A DNA stretch of 64,000 nt, taken from the NCBI GenBank assembly GCA_964472305.1, contig CAYYJR010000010.1, positions 1 to 64,000 of the forward strand, read 5' to 3'. Under the pieces are notes generated by a model that worked only from the letters and a program-made list of their open reading frames with translations, was not told where the DNA came from and did not search any database. This document shows positions 45,564 to 54,092 of the stretch, one piece after another (positions within the stretch are counted from its first letter, which is position 1; the number at the start of each line of letters is the position of its first letter). Source of the stretch: CAYYJR01 sp964472305. GTDB lineage: Bacteria; Armatimonadota; Hebobacteria; CAIYQO01. Position numbers and translations under genes: made by a program.

Positions 45564-47114
45564 TCACGGCACAGCAGATGCTCCGGTGGAAAACGCCGAT
45601 GCGGTCACATTTCCGTCCAGCAGCAGGATGGGCACCAGCATCGCCGTGGGACGGCTGTCGATCACTAATTCCACAACCAACCGATTCACAGTGTTGTCCA
45701 TGCGGTCTGTCTCAACCTGGAACTCCACCTGCTGGTGATCATATCCCGCGCCCGCCGGCGAGGAAAACAGCATCCCTGTCCTGCCGGGGTGAATGCGCCA
45801 GTTGTCGGGCACGTACCAGCGGAGGTGCAGGTTGGCCTGCACTTTGGAGGTATTGCGTATCGAGAGACGCAGGGTTTTTGGTGCGCCATCCCGGATCGTC
45901 GGGTCACCGCCGTAATCCACCGCCACGACGAAGTCCTGAAAGCGGAAGACGGGGCAGCCGAGATAATCATACAGCGATGTCGCCAGCGTTCCCGCCATCA
46001 GTTGGTCCGTGGTGAGGTCGGACAGGTCGGTCGGGTTCGCCGGCGTCATCTCCAGCGGCAGGCGATGGTGCTGAATCACCCGGTGCGCGAGGCGCATCGT
46101 GCGATCGGTCAGGTTGTCGATGTCGCCGGGGAAGCCGTTGCCGTAGAATCCAAACTCGCCGAGATTGAGCGTGGCGATTTTAATCTTGCGGCCGATGGGT
46201 TCGGTCCAGTGCTGTGGGATGGCGTCGAAGCCATGACGGATGCCCCAGATGGCGCCGGCTGTCGCCGCGGTGCAATCCGTGTCCTCGCCGCAATTGACCG
46301 CCGTGCACAGCGTCTGGCCGAAGTCGTCCTCGCCATACAGGAGAGCGATGATCAGCATGCCGATATTGGACGGCACGTCCCAGCCCAGCGGGCCGTCGGC
46401 AAAGCCCAGGGCACGGTCGTCGGCGGAGCATCCCGCGAGGTTCCGCCCCCGGTATCCCGCGAGGATCGCGTGGCGTGCGTCCTGCCACGATTGGCCTGAT
46501 TGATAACAAGCGATCGCGTCACGCGTCGCCCGCGTGACGCCGCATTCTGCGGGAATGTAGGACAAGCCGATTTGTACGAGCGTCGCGAGATCCTGCTCGA
46601 CGAACGCCGCGCTCTCCAGCGCGGCGCAGAACACTTCGGCGTACACCCCTTCACCGTCGCCGTGATCCAGGATGGCATCCTCATAGGCATACCGTGCGGC
46701 GACGGCGGGAAACCCCGGCGTAAGACAGGCCCAGATCTCCGAGCGGATGAATGCGCCACATGAATCCTTATATAAATTGTTGACCAAGCCGGACAGCGGC
46801 GGCACGAGGCCTGTGCGCATATTGATTTTCGCCGTGCCGTATTCCCCCCAGTGCGGCGTAACGTGCAGCACCCAGTATTCGGCCAGCGCGTGCGCGTCAA
46901 GGGCAACCCCTTGTTCCTCCAGCGCCACGAGCCAGAGCAACTGGATGTCGAGATCGTCGTTCGGCAGCGGCTCACCGCCCAGATCCTGCGTATAGAAGTC
47001 CACGTGGTTGACTTGCCGCAGCCACTCAAACGGCGCGCCTAATGTGCCGCCGATGTTTTTCCCCATCCAGCACCCCAGGACGCGCTGGCGATATTCCGCA
47101 CGGTTGATGATCAC
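45564..47114 (-). CDS. ADP-ribosylglycohydrolase-fold protein with C-terminal beta domain
   Basis: The 516-residue protein has the motifs of the ADP-ribosylglycohydrolase (DraG/ARH) fold: GCWMGKNIGGTLGAPFEW near the start, PNDDLDIQLLWL (metal-binding Asp pair) and NCGEDTDCTAATAGAIWG (the second metal motif, about residue 270). After about residue 400 an additional beta domain follows (LRLSIRNTSKVQANLHLRWY). In sugar loci such proteins may act on O-glycosidic bonds of small molecules rather than on ADP-ribosyl proteins. A GTG at 47114 has AGAAGGAG at eight bases and is my preferred start; an ATG at 47135 overlaps that site. It is downstream of the BNR-repeat gene, probably in one operon. Confidence 0.8.
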   Translation of the reverse strand: MIINRAEYRQRVLGCWMGKNIGGTLGAPFEWLRQVNHVDFYTQDLGGEPLPNDDLDIQLLWLVALEEQGVALDAHALAEYWVLHVTPHWGEYGTAKINMRTGLVPPLSGLVNNLYKDSCGAFIRSEIWACLTPGFPAVAARYAYEDAILDHGDGEGVYAEVFCAALESAAFVEQDLATLVQIGLSYIPAECGVTRATRDAIACYQSGQSWQDARHAILAGYRGRNLAGCSADDRALGFADGPLGWDVPSNIGMLIIALLYGEDDFGQTLCTAVNCGEDTDCTAATAGAIWGIRHGFDAIPQHWTEPIGRKIKIATLNLGEFGFYGNGFPGDIDNLTDRTMRLAHRVIQHHRLPLEMTPANPTDLSDLTTDQLMAGTLATSLYDYLGCPVFRFQDFVVAVDYGGDPTIRDGAPKTLRLSIRNTSKVQANLHLRWYVPDNWRIHPGRTGMLFSSPAGAGYDHQQVEFQVETDRMDNTVNRLVVELVIDSRPTAMLVPILLLDGNVTASAFSTGASAVP

Positions 47115-47196
47115 TTTAGAGTCTCCTTCTGACATAATGACTGGTCGGGCATTGCCATGCACACTTCAATATATCCCCGTATTGCCAGACTGCTTC

Positions 47197-48477
47197 TTAC
47201 TCCGGTGTCACGGTAAATCGGCGCAGCAAAATGGATTTCCGGGGTTGGCCGTCCGCATTCGGATAATCGAACTGATCGTAAGCCAGCAGGAAGCTGTCGG
47301 GACCGGTGGCGAGCAGGCCGGTATACCCGCTCGTGCGCGTTTGTTTTGGCCGATCCACAGGCGCTTCGCCCCGCTGAAAGCCGTAGCCTTCCCCCTGAAT
47401 CCCTGTGCCTTCAAATGATTCCGTGACCACATGCACCGCATCCCCCCACTGCGTCCCCGCTCCATCGGCACTGAACAAGACGTGCGTGCCCGGTCGGCCG
47501 AACGCCAGTACCGTCATGCCGTTGTCAAGGGTGAGCAATTGGGGCAAAACCCCAAACGGCCAGATCTGCTCCGGTGTCGACCAGGTTTTTCCGCTGTCGG
47601 TGGAACGGCTACGGAACAGCGGGCCTGTTTTAAAGCATTCTGTCCGCAGCACAGCCAGCAGTGAGCCGTCGCGCAGTACAGTGAGCCGCGGCTCGGTGAA
47701 ACCGGCCCACGGACTCTTATCATCGCGGGCAATGATGGCATGGAAATCCCAGGTTAGCCCATCATCGACCGAACGCAAACACCAGCAGACATATTTCGGA
47801 TACGGCTTGCAGTCAGGGCCGAGACGATATCCGTAGAATACTGCCAGCAGCGAAGTATCTGGGAGCTCTACGATCTGCTCGCATCCCCCCCACCAGTAGA
47901 CCACGGCATGGGCGGCACGGGGAGGATCAAAGCACATGATGCCGGCATCGGGATCGTTCATACGGGTTCCGACACACTCGAATCCCTGGCCACCCTTCAC
48001 CCGCCGCATCAGGAGGTATTCCATCATTCCCGCCGGCATCCGTAGCGGATCGCGGACCGTATAGACGCCGTGATACCCATTGTCGCAGGTGCCGGCCGGC
48101 GCCGGCAGCTCTGTTTTGGCGATATCCCGCGCGGGTGGTGATTGCAGGCATATCACGTCACCATTACGGCGGGCGCATATACCGCTGGGATTGATGCGCC
48201 ATCGGGTGATGGGATGGTCGGCATCCGCTGTCTGCCAGGTTTGCCCTTGATCGGTAGACACGCACACGCCCAGTGGATTGATTCTCGCCGCGCTGTCCAG
48301 AGTGGCATCATCGACGGTCTGACTGAAGGATACATCGAGCCTGCCTAACGCCAGACTCGTGATGGCCGGGAATTGCCAGATACCCCACCGCACAGATGTG
48401 TCTCCAGTTTGTGCGACCAGTAGGGGCTTGGAAACCTGTAAACGAAGGCGGTGTGTTTCGGCGTATACCGGTCTCAT
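47197..48477 (-). CDS. BNR-repeat sialidase-superfamily protein
   Basis: The 426-residue product has Asp-box (BNR) repeats at the correct intervals: STDQGQTW (about residue 75), SVDDGLTW (about 235) and STDSGKTW (about 290), as in six-bladed sialidase-type propellers. Arg and Glu residues typical of neuraminidase sites could not be assigned reliably, so the substrate may be a non-sialic sugar such as a uronic acid or rhamnose derivative. No signal peptide. The start is at 48477 with CGGAGA upstream. It precedes the ADP-ribosylglycohydrolase gene by 82 bases on the same strand. Confidence 0.75.
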   Translation of the reverse strand: MRPVYAETHRLRLQVSKPLLVAQTGDTSVRWGIWQFPAITSLALGRLDVSFSQTVDDATLDSAARINPLGVCVSTDQGQTWQTADADHPITRWRINPSGICARRNGDVICLQSPPARDIAKTELPAPAGTCDNGYHGVYTVRDPLRMPAGMMEYLLMRRVKGGQGFECVGTRMNDPDAGIMCFDPPRAAHAVVYWWGGCEQIVELPDTSLLAVFYGYRLGPDCKPYPKYVCWCLRSVDDGLTWDFHAIIARDDKSPWAGFTEPRLTVLRDGSLLAVLRTECFKTGPLFRSRSTDSGKTWSTPEQIWPFGVLPQLLTLDNGMTVLAFGRPGTHVLFSADGAGTQWGDAVHVVTESFEGTGIQGEGYGFQRGEAPVDRPKQTRTSGYTGLLATGPDSFLLAYDQFDYPNADGQPRKSILLRRFTVTPE

Positions 48478-48535
48478 GTTCTATTCTCCGATAAAAAGAA
48501 TGCCGATTAGACTTATCAACATCACACGGTGTGTA

Positions 48536-48549
48536 GTCAATCGCATCAG
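48536..48549. promoter_or_regulatory. weak half-operator upstream of the BNR gene
   Basis: GTCAATCGCATCAG has one perfect half-site (CGCATCAG) of the LacI-type palindrome and a poor second half. A minus-strand TTGACT overlaps it. It lies about 60 bases before the start at 48477. A weak site for the same repressor is possible. Apart from this and the next promoter, the 48478-48987 interval shows no gene. Confidence 0.3.
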
Positions 48550-48765
48550 TATGCGCTCCCTTGGTACTGTCTGCGTTATCCCACCTGGTGAGCAGGCGTA
48601 ACATCACTATGTTCAGTATCAATAAACGGCACTGTGCTGCACCTGTCCGGTATCTGATAGTGCTGTAGCCTTTAGGCAACTGTCAGACAGATTGATGACC
48701 GCAAGCGGCATCGTTCGCTCATGAAGCTTACTCACCGCATCAGCCGTCATCTCCGCCGGATTCAC

Positions 48766-48808
48766 TTCACAATAGTCAAAAAGATGATATAATGCTGATG
48801 CGTATCAG
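48766..48808 (+). promoter_or_regulatory. promoter with LacI-type operator, oligogalacturonate lyase operon
   Basis: A -35 TTCACA (48766-48771) and a perfect -10 TATAAT (48788-48793) are 16 bases apart. One base later lies CTGATGCGTATCAG (48795-48808), a full consensus match. The leader to the first gene is about 185 bases. Confidence 0.87.
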
Positions 48809-48987
48809 GCACTTGGCAATTTACACGAGCGCTGACATCCTGTCAAGTCTGCCCCAAAGCTAATTGCGTGCGAGATCATTACGCGCGTAAAGGGATTTTC
48901 CGGTTCAACGCGCAATGAGAACAGCCACCAATGCCGCCGCACCATCAGGCGCATGTAATTCACAGATGCTACGACAAGAGAGGGCAC

Positions 48988-50160
48988 ATGATGCAGTCCG
49001 GGCAACAAGGGACCATCCGGTCATCTGAACTCACCATCCATACCGATCCGGTGAGCGGCGCCACAGTGCGGCAACTGACCAATTATCGGGCGCATAGCAA
49101 TCACTCATACTTCACCTACCCCTGTTGGTACGACCAGGGGCGTAAGCTGGTGATTGCTTCGGATCGGGACAACCGAATCAACCTGTTCGGGGTGGATTTG
49201 ACCACCGGTGCGCTTACGCAGTTGACCGATTGGGATCCCGCCAAGGTGACGAACCGACAGACACTGAGTAAGAATCCGGTGCGCGAGGAGATCTGTTACT
49301 TCTACGACGACGCGGTGATGGTGCTGGATCTGGTGACGCTCAACACCCGCACGCTAATGTCACGGCCGGATGGCTATACCGGCAACCTGGCGGATGTGAC
49401 TGCCGATGGGCAATACGTCGTCACCGGATTCTCGCAGGATCTGTCCGATCGTTTCCAGGTCGATCTGCAACATGGCTATATCGGTTTCAATGAAACATGG
49501 GCGTCAATGCCGCATTCGACAATCTGGAAGATTCCGCTGCATGGGGGTGAGCCGGAATGCATCTTTGAAGAGCATTACTGGTTGGGCCACTTCAACGCGT
49601 CTCCCCGGATGCCTTCGCTGATGACGTTTTGCCATGAGGGCCCGTGGCTCAAGGTTGACAACCGAATATGGGGGCTGGATTTAGCAACAGGCCGGCACTG
49701 GAAAATTCGTCCTAATGCGCCCGGCGAACGCGTCGGGCACGAATATTGGATGGCTGACGGCGAGCATATTGGCTACCACGGCAGCAATGACCAAGGCGGG
49801 ATGTTCGGTTCGATCCGGTATGACAACACCGACCACGTCGAAGCGCCATTCAACGGTCACTGCTGGCATTTTCATAGTCATATGCTGGATATCGTCGTCG
49901 GCGACGGCAACGCCCAGGAACCATACCTTCTGGCCTGGCGCTTCCGCGATGGTGCCTTTGAAGGCCCGAAAGTGCTGGCCTGGCACCGCGGCTCTTTCCA
50001 TACACAGCAGGTGCACGTGCATCCCTGCGTCCACGCTAACGGGGCGAAAGTCCTCTACACCGCCGACACACAAGGCTACGGCCAGGTTTTCATCGTCGAC
50101 GTGCCCGCGTGGGATGCCTTGCCTGACCGCGCCGCGGTGACGAAAAATAAGGAGGTGTGA
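48988..50160 (+). CDS. ogl: oligogalacturonate lyase-like protein (PL22), copy 1
   Basis: The 390-residue protein matches PL22 seven-bladed propeller lyases, which split digalacturonate into 5-keto-4-deoxyuronate units in the cytoplasm. Visible motifs include LTFCHEGPW (catalytic-region His, about residue 215), VDNRIWGLDLATG, VGHEYWMADG (metal-ligand His) and QQVHVHPCVHANG (Gln, His, His of the metal site, about residue 350). The length is normal for the family. There is no signal peptide, as expected. Two ATGs (48988, 48991) follow GAGAGGG. It is first in an operon with a paralogue and a GH78 enzyme, under an operator. Confidence 0.88.
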   Translation: MMQSGQQGTIRSSELTIHTDPVSGATVRQLTNYRAHSNHSYFTYPCWYDQGRKLVIASDRDNRINLFGVDLTTGALTQLTDWDPAKVTNRQTLSKNPVREEICYFYDDAVMVLDLVTLNTRTLMSRPDGYTGNLADVTADGQYVVTGFSQDLSDRFQVDLQHGYIGFNETWASMPHSTIWKIPLHGGEPECIFEEHYWLGHFNASPRMPSLMTFCHEGPWLKVDNRIWGLDLATGRHWKIRPNAPGERVGHEYWMADGEHIGYHGSNDQGGMFGSIRYDNTDHVEAPFNGHCWHFHSHMLDIVVGDGNAQEPYLLAWRFRDGAFEGPKVLAWHRGSFHTQQVHVHPCVHANGAKVLYTADTQGYGQVFIVDVPAWDALPDRAAVTKNKEV

Positions 50161-50388
50161 CGGGGAGTCTGTAGCAGTCCGTGGCAGCGGTGGCATCCAG
50201 GATTAACCGCATTCGCCGCATGCCATCAGGACCCGGGCGCCGAATTCCGGACTCGTGGCGAATGCCATATCCAATTGCTGACGCCTGGAGGAAGCGAGGT
50301 GTTGTCGCCCAACCAGTGTAGAAAGTTGCAACGACGTGCCAGACCGTCAGGAAACGAGTGAGGGGTGACAGCCCCCACAGGAGATGTC

Positions 50389-51612
50389 ATGCAAACGGGT
50401 GAAACCTTCAATGAGTCGATTGAGCTTCGCGATACCGCGACAGGGCGCTTTACGCGCCAGTTGACGCAGGCGGGGCTATACAATGAAACGCCGACCTACC
50501 ACCTCAATGCGGCCTTCACCGCCGACAGCCGCCACCTTATCTTCGGGACAGCACGTGAAGGGCACTCGGCGCTAATGAAGGCTGATGTCGAGACAGGCGA
50601 TCTGACGGCACTGGCAGTGGCCGACGGCATCGGTATCAACGAGCATGGCGAGAACCGCCAGATTTGGTGTCGCGGCTCTGCGGGCGGTGGCTATACGGGA
50701 ATACACGCGGCAGTAGCCCAGGCCAGCGGATGGGTCATCGCCGCGCTGGGGAAGAGTCTGCGGGCGATACACACGCAAACACTCGAAGAACGCGTGCTGA
50801 TTGCCGACATCGGTGAGGCCTATTATTTCGGCGTCCCCGCCGGCAGTATCGACGGTCGCAAGGCGCTGGTGAACCGTGTGCGCCAGCACCCAGACCTTGC
50901 CCGCGGCCTGCCGCGCTCGCTGCGTGACTATCGCGAGGCTATGACCGCCGAATACGATGGGCAACCGACGGACTTCCTGCAGGTAGACATCGACACCGGC
51001 ACCGTCGAGGTGGTGTGGCATGACGACAGGGCCGGATGCCATCATATCCAGCCATGCCCGGTTGATAGCAATATCTGGCTGATCGACCGCGACTTACCGC
51101 CGTTGTTCTGGTTCGGAGGCGATCATCGCCAGACGACGCGACTGTGGTTGCTGAATATCGAGACGAAAGAACTCACGCCGGTGAATCCACGGAACGCCAA
51201 CCGGTTTCAGACGCACACCAATTGGAATTACCGGGGGGACCGCCTTTATTATCACGGACCGGCGAGGGAAGGCGGCGAATTCATGGGCGTCGCCGATCGC
51301 GCGGGGAACGTCGTATGGGAGATGGTGGTGCCTGACGCCCGTTACGGCCACGCTTGCTCGCATACGCGGAAGAACGCCTTCATCACCGACGGCATCCTGA
51401 GCGCCGACCTGGTCACCGCCGTGCATTACGAAGAACTCGACGCGAATGGTCAGCCACGGATCGAAGTGCTGGCCCGCCACGCGACGCAATGGCGATGTAT
51501 GCCCGGTCAGTACAGCCATCCCCACTGCCACGTCTCGCCTGACGGCCGCTGGCTTAGCTACAACCGGGGTGAAGGCGGCCGATCTGATGTCTACCTGGTA
51601 CGGCTTTTCTGA
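50389..51612 (+). CDS. oligogalacturonate lyase-like protein (PL22), copy 2 (divergent)
   Basis: The 407-residue protein has the same propeller layout as copy 1 but is clearly diverged. It keeps CHHIQPCPVDSNIWLIDRD (catalytic-region His), THTNWNYRGD (position of the metal-ligand His) and GQYSHPHCHVSPDGRWLSY (Gln, His, His of the metal site). The first region lacks the FCHEGPW form. I prefer the ATG at 50389 (AGGAG at five bases) over a GTG at 50365. It lies 228 bases after copy 1 and 81 bases before the GH78 gene, so the three are probably cotranscribed. A different uronide substrate is likely. Confidence 0.8.
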   Translation: MQTGETFNESIELRDTATGRFTRQLTQAGLYNETPTYHLNAAFTADSRHLIFGTAREGHSALMKADVETGDLTALAVADGIGINEHGENRQIWCRGSAGGGYTGIHAAVAQASGWVIAALGKSLRAIHTQTLEERVLIADIGEAYYFGVPAGSIDGRKALVNRVRQHPDLARGLPRSLRDYREAMTAEYDGQPTDFLQVDIDTGTVEVVWHDDRAGCHHIQPCPVDSNIWLIDRDLPPLFWFGGDHRQTTRLWLLNIETKELTPVNPRNANRFQTHTNWNYRGDRLYYHGPAREGGEFMGVADRAGNVVWEMVVPDARYGHACSHTRKNAFITDGILSADLVTAVHYEELDANGQPRIEVLARHATQWRCMPGQYSHPHCHVSPDGRWLSYNRGEGGRSDVYLVRLF

Positions 51613-51693
51613 CGACGAATAGTTGGCATGAGCGCGCTCGACAGACGCGAACCCTATGTCCGAATCATGGGGCGCGGTACAGAAAGAGGACGT

Positions 51694-53808
51694 ATGTGTT
51701 CGAACGATGACATCCGTGCTGATCAACCGCAGGTAATCGATCCGTTCTATTCGGCCGACCGCGTGCATCCCGATCCAGCCGGACTGGGCCTGTTTACGGA
51801 ACCCGGCGACGGGCCGTGTTGGCTATATGCGCCGGGTGCGCTGGAGATGTGGCTCTTCAATCGCGTGCGACATGAGACGTTCGGGACGTGCCGCAATATT
51901 TGCTATTACGGCCAATTCCACACGGTCCACCCTCTCCTCTCTGCTTCGCGACAATGGCCTCTGGAGGCAGTACCGGAAACGTGCCGTGTGCGAATCGCGG
52001 CGTGCGGCACATTGCACGTCACCCTCAATGACATCACCGTGCTGCATCGGCCTGCCGTTACGGCACCCGAACTGATCGAGGTCGACCTGCGTCCACATCT
52101 GATGGTCGGCGTTAACGTATTCACGATCCGCGTTCACTCCCTTGGCGAACCGCCGACACTGCTGGTGGACGGCGAGTTGCTGCGCACCGACGCTGCCTGG
52201 TCGGTTAGCATAGATGAACTCCATCCCGTCGCGCCTCATCTGCTTCCATTTGTCGGGACAGAGCGGTTCCCGCACCAGGAACGGCTACCGGAGATTACGC
52301 GCACCCCGGTAGCCACGCGCGATGGATTGTGGGACTTTGGCGTCGAGGTGTATGGGCGTCCCGAGGCTCGTGTCCGCGGCGAAGGCACGCTGCGCTTCCA
52401 TCCCGGCGAGAGCGAGTCGGAAGCGCGGAATACCGATCCGAGCCAGTATGAGCAGCATGTCCCCGAGTTGACGCCGGAGGCCGGGCGGGTAGTTTCACCA
52501 GTCGAGCTGGCTTTGCGCTACCTGCGTGTCGAGGCGTCGCCGGGCTTGACGGTCGAGGACGTGCACCTGCGGGGATCGATCTATCCGGTCCGGTATCGCG
52601 GCGCATTCGCGTCGTCCGATCCGCTGCTCGACCGGATCTGGCATCATGCCGCTTACACGCTCCGCCTCTGCATGCGCGAGGTGTTCGTCGACGGCATCAA
52701 ACGCGACCGACTGCCTTGGGTAGGCGACCTGTATCTGGCCGGGCTGACTAACGCTTACGTGTTCTCCGACGCGGGGATCATGCGGCGTTCGCTGGTGGCG
52801 CTCTACGGCGCCGAACCGGAGACGGTGGATTTCAATGGCATCATCGACTACTCCTTCTTCTGGATCCTGGCGCTGCACGACTATGCCCTGCACTTCGGCG
52901 ACCTCGAGTTTCTCGGACAGATGCAGCCTCGGTTGGAACGATTGCTGCAAGCGCTCGAGGCGAAGCGTGATGCTGAAGGTCTGATTCCGACCGAACCCGG
53001 TCGCTGGGTCTTCATCGACTGGGCCGAGGTGGACAAGACCGGCTACAGCGCCTGCCTCGAATTTCTCGCCATTCAGGCGCTGGACGCCGCCGCCAATATC
53101 TTTCGCTGGCTGGGCGATCCGGCTGCCGCAACCACATGGCAGGACGCCGCGGCGGGTCGCCGGGCGGCGGCCCGCACGCGCTTCTGGTCGGAGCGCGACG
53201 GCGCCTACCGTGACTGTACGGACAGCGCCCGGACTGGACGGCACGCCAATTTCCTGGCGGTGCTGGCGGGGGTGGCCACCACGGCCCAGCAGGAACGCCT
53301 GGTCGCACGCGTTCTGCTGAATCCAGCCATCCCGGCGGTCGGCACGCCGTATATGCGCAGCCTGGAGATGATGGCGTTGGCTCGGTGCGGCCTGCGCGAC
53401 GCAATGGCCGACAATCTCCGCGCCTACTGGGGCGGCATGATCGAAGCCGGCGCATCCACCTTCTGGGAACGCTATGATGCCAGCCAGAACGGCGACGCCC
53501 ACTTCGCCATGTACGGCCGCCCCTACGGCGCCAGCCTCTGCCATGCCTGGAGCGCAGGGCCGATCTTTCTGCTCAGCCGCGAACTGCTCGGTATCAAACC
53601 GCTCGCACCGGGCTGGACGAAGTTCTCGCTGGAACCACGAACGCTCTCGCTGCAGAAGGTGGCTACCACCATTCCCACCCCGCAGGGTGATATCGCGCTC
53701 GAGCAATGCTGTGAAGAAATCACCGTGCTTGTTCCTGCGGGGACGGTCCTGCTGTGCAACGACGACGAGGTTGCCGGGCCCATTACATGGCGCATACAGA
53801 TAGCATGA
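51694..53808 (+). CDS. GH78-type alpha-L-rhamnosidase
   Basis: The 704-residue protein has an N-terminal beta domain, a second beta-sandwich (YLRVEASPGLTVEDVHLRG) and an (alpha/alpha)6 barrel from about residue 310. The barrel has VFVDGIKRDRLPWVGDLYL, the signature region of GH78 (usually D-x-x-x-R-D-x-x-W-x-G-D) and the location of the acidic catalytic residues. GASTFWERY and the YGASLCHAWSAGPIFLLSRE segment near residue 620 are also conserved in GH78. No signal peptide. The ATG at 51694 follows AGAGGA; longer frames to 51667 and 51628 lack sites. It would remove rhamnose from unsaturated or saturated galacturonosyl-rhamnose products of the PL26-type enzyme. Confidence 0.86.
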   Translation: MCSNDDIRADQPQVIDPFYSADRVHPDPAGLGLFTEPGDGPCWLYAPGALEMWLFNRVRHETFGTCRNICYYGQFHTVHPLLSASRQWPLEAVPETCRVRIAACGTLHVTLNDITVLHRPAVTAPELIEVDLRPHLMVGVNVFTIRVHSLGEPPTLLVDGELLRTDAAWSVSIDELHPVAPHLLPFVGTERFPHQERLPEITRTPVATRDGLWDFGVEVYGRPEARVRGEGTLRFHPGESESEARNTDPSQYEQHVPELTPEAGRVVSPVELALRYLRVEASPGLTVEDVHLRGSIYPVRYRGAFASSDPLLDRIWHHAAYTLRLCMREVFVDGIKRDRLPWVGDLYLAGLTNAYVFSDAGIMRRSLVALYGAEPETVDFNGIIDYSFFWILALHDYALHFGDLEFLGQMQPRLERLLQALEAKRDAEGLIPTEPGRWVFIDWAEVDKTGYSACLEFLAIQALDAAANIFRWLGDPAAATTWQDAAAGRRAAARTRFWSERDGAYRDCTDSARTGRHANFLAVLAGVATTAQQERLVARVLLNPAIPAVGTPYMRSLEMMALARCGLRDAMADNLRAYWGGMIEAGASTFWERYDASQNGDAHFAMYGRPYGASLCHAWSAGPIFLLSRELLGIKPLAPGWTKFSLEPRTLSLQKVATTIPTPQGDIALEQCCEEITVLVPAGTVLLCNDDEVAGPITWRIQIA

Positions 53809-53818
53809 GCAACGGCAT

Positions 53819-54040
53819 TCGCCGACCAATGGCTTCGTTGAGCGCTTTCACCGGACCATCCAGACAGAATTCTTCGCGGTCGCCTTGCGAGAAACGTTCT
53901 ACGACAGTGTCGAGGCATTCCAGACCGATGTGGATGCCTGGCTGCACCACTCCAACGATGAACTCTCCCACCAAAGCCACCAGAATATGAGCCGACGCCC
54001 CTGGGAGACGGTTGAACAATTTGTGAGGAAAGAATCGTAA
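53819..54040 (+). pseudogene. IS481-type transposase C-terminal remnant
   Basis: In one plus frame without a start codon the sequence reads SPTNGFVERFHRTIQTEFF, DVDAWLHHSNDELSHQS and MSRRPWETVEQFV, ending in a stop at 54038. This is the last third of an IS481-like DDE integrase core, including the final catalytic Glu (in GFVERF). The N-terminal two thirds are absent and no inverted repeat was found, so it is a relic that abuts the end of the GH78 gene. It marks a past insertion at the boundary between the pectin operon and the GH4 gene. Confidence 0.85.
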
Positions 54041-54092
54041 GACAACATCCATTATATCGACAGCTCCCCTTTTGGGGCTCTGCAGGCTTTGT

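Noticed and set aside
48730..48743. Half-site resembling the LacI-type operator
   Set aside because: Only the right half (CGCATCAG) matches; the left half does not, and there is no promoter around it. Chance occurrence is likely.
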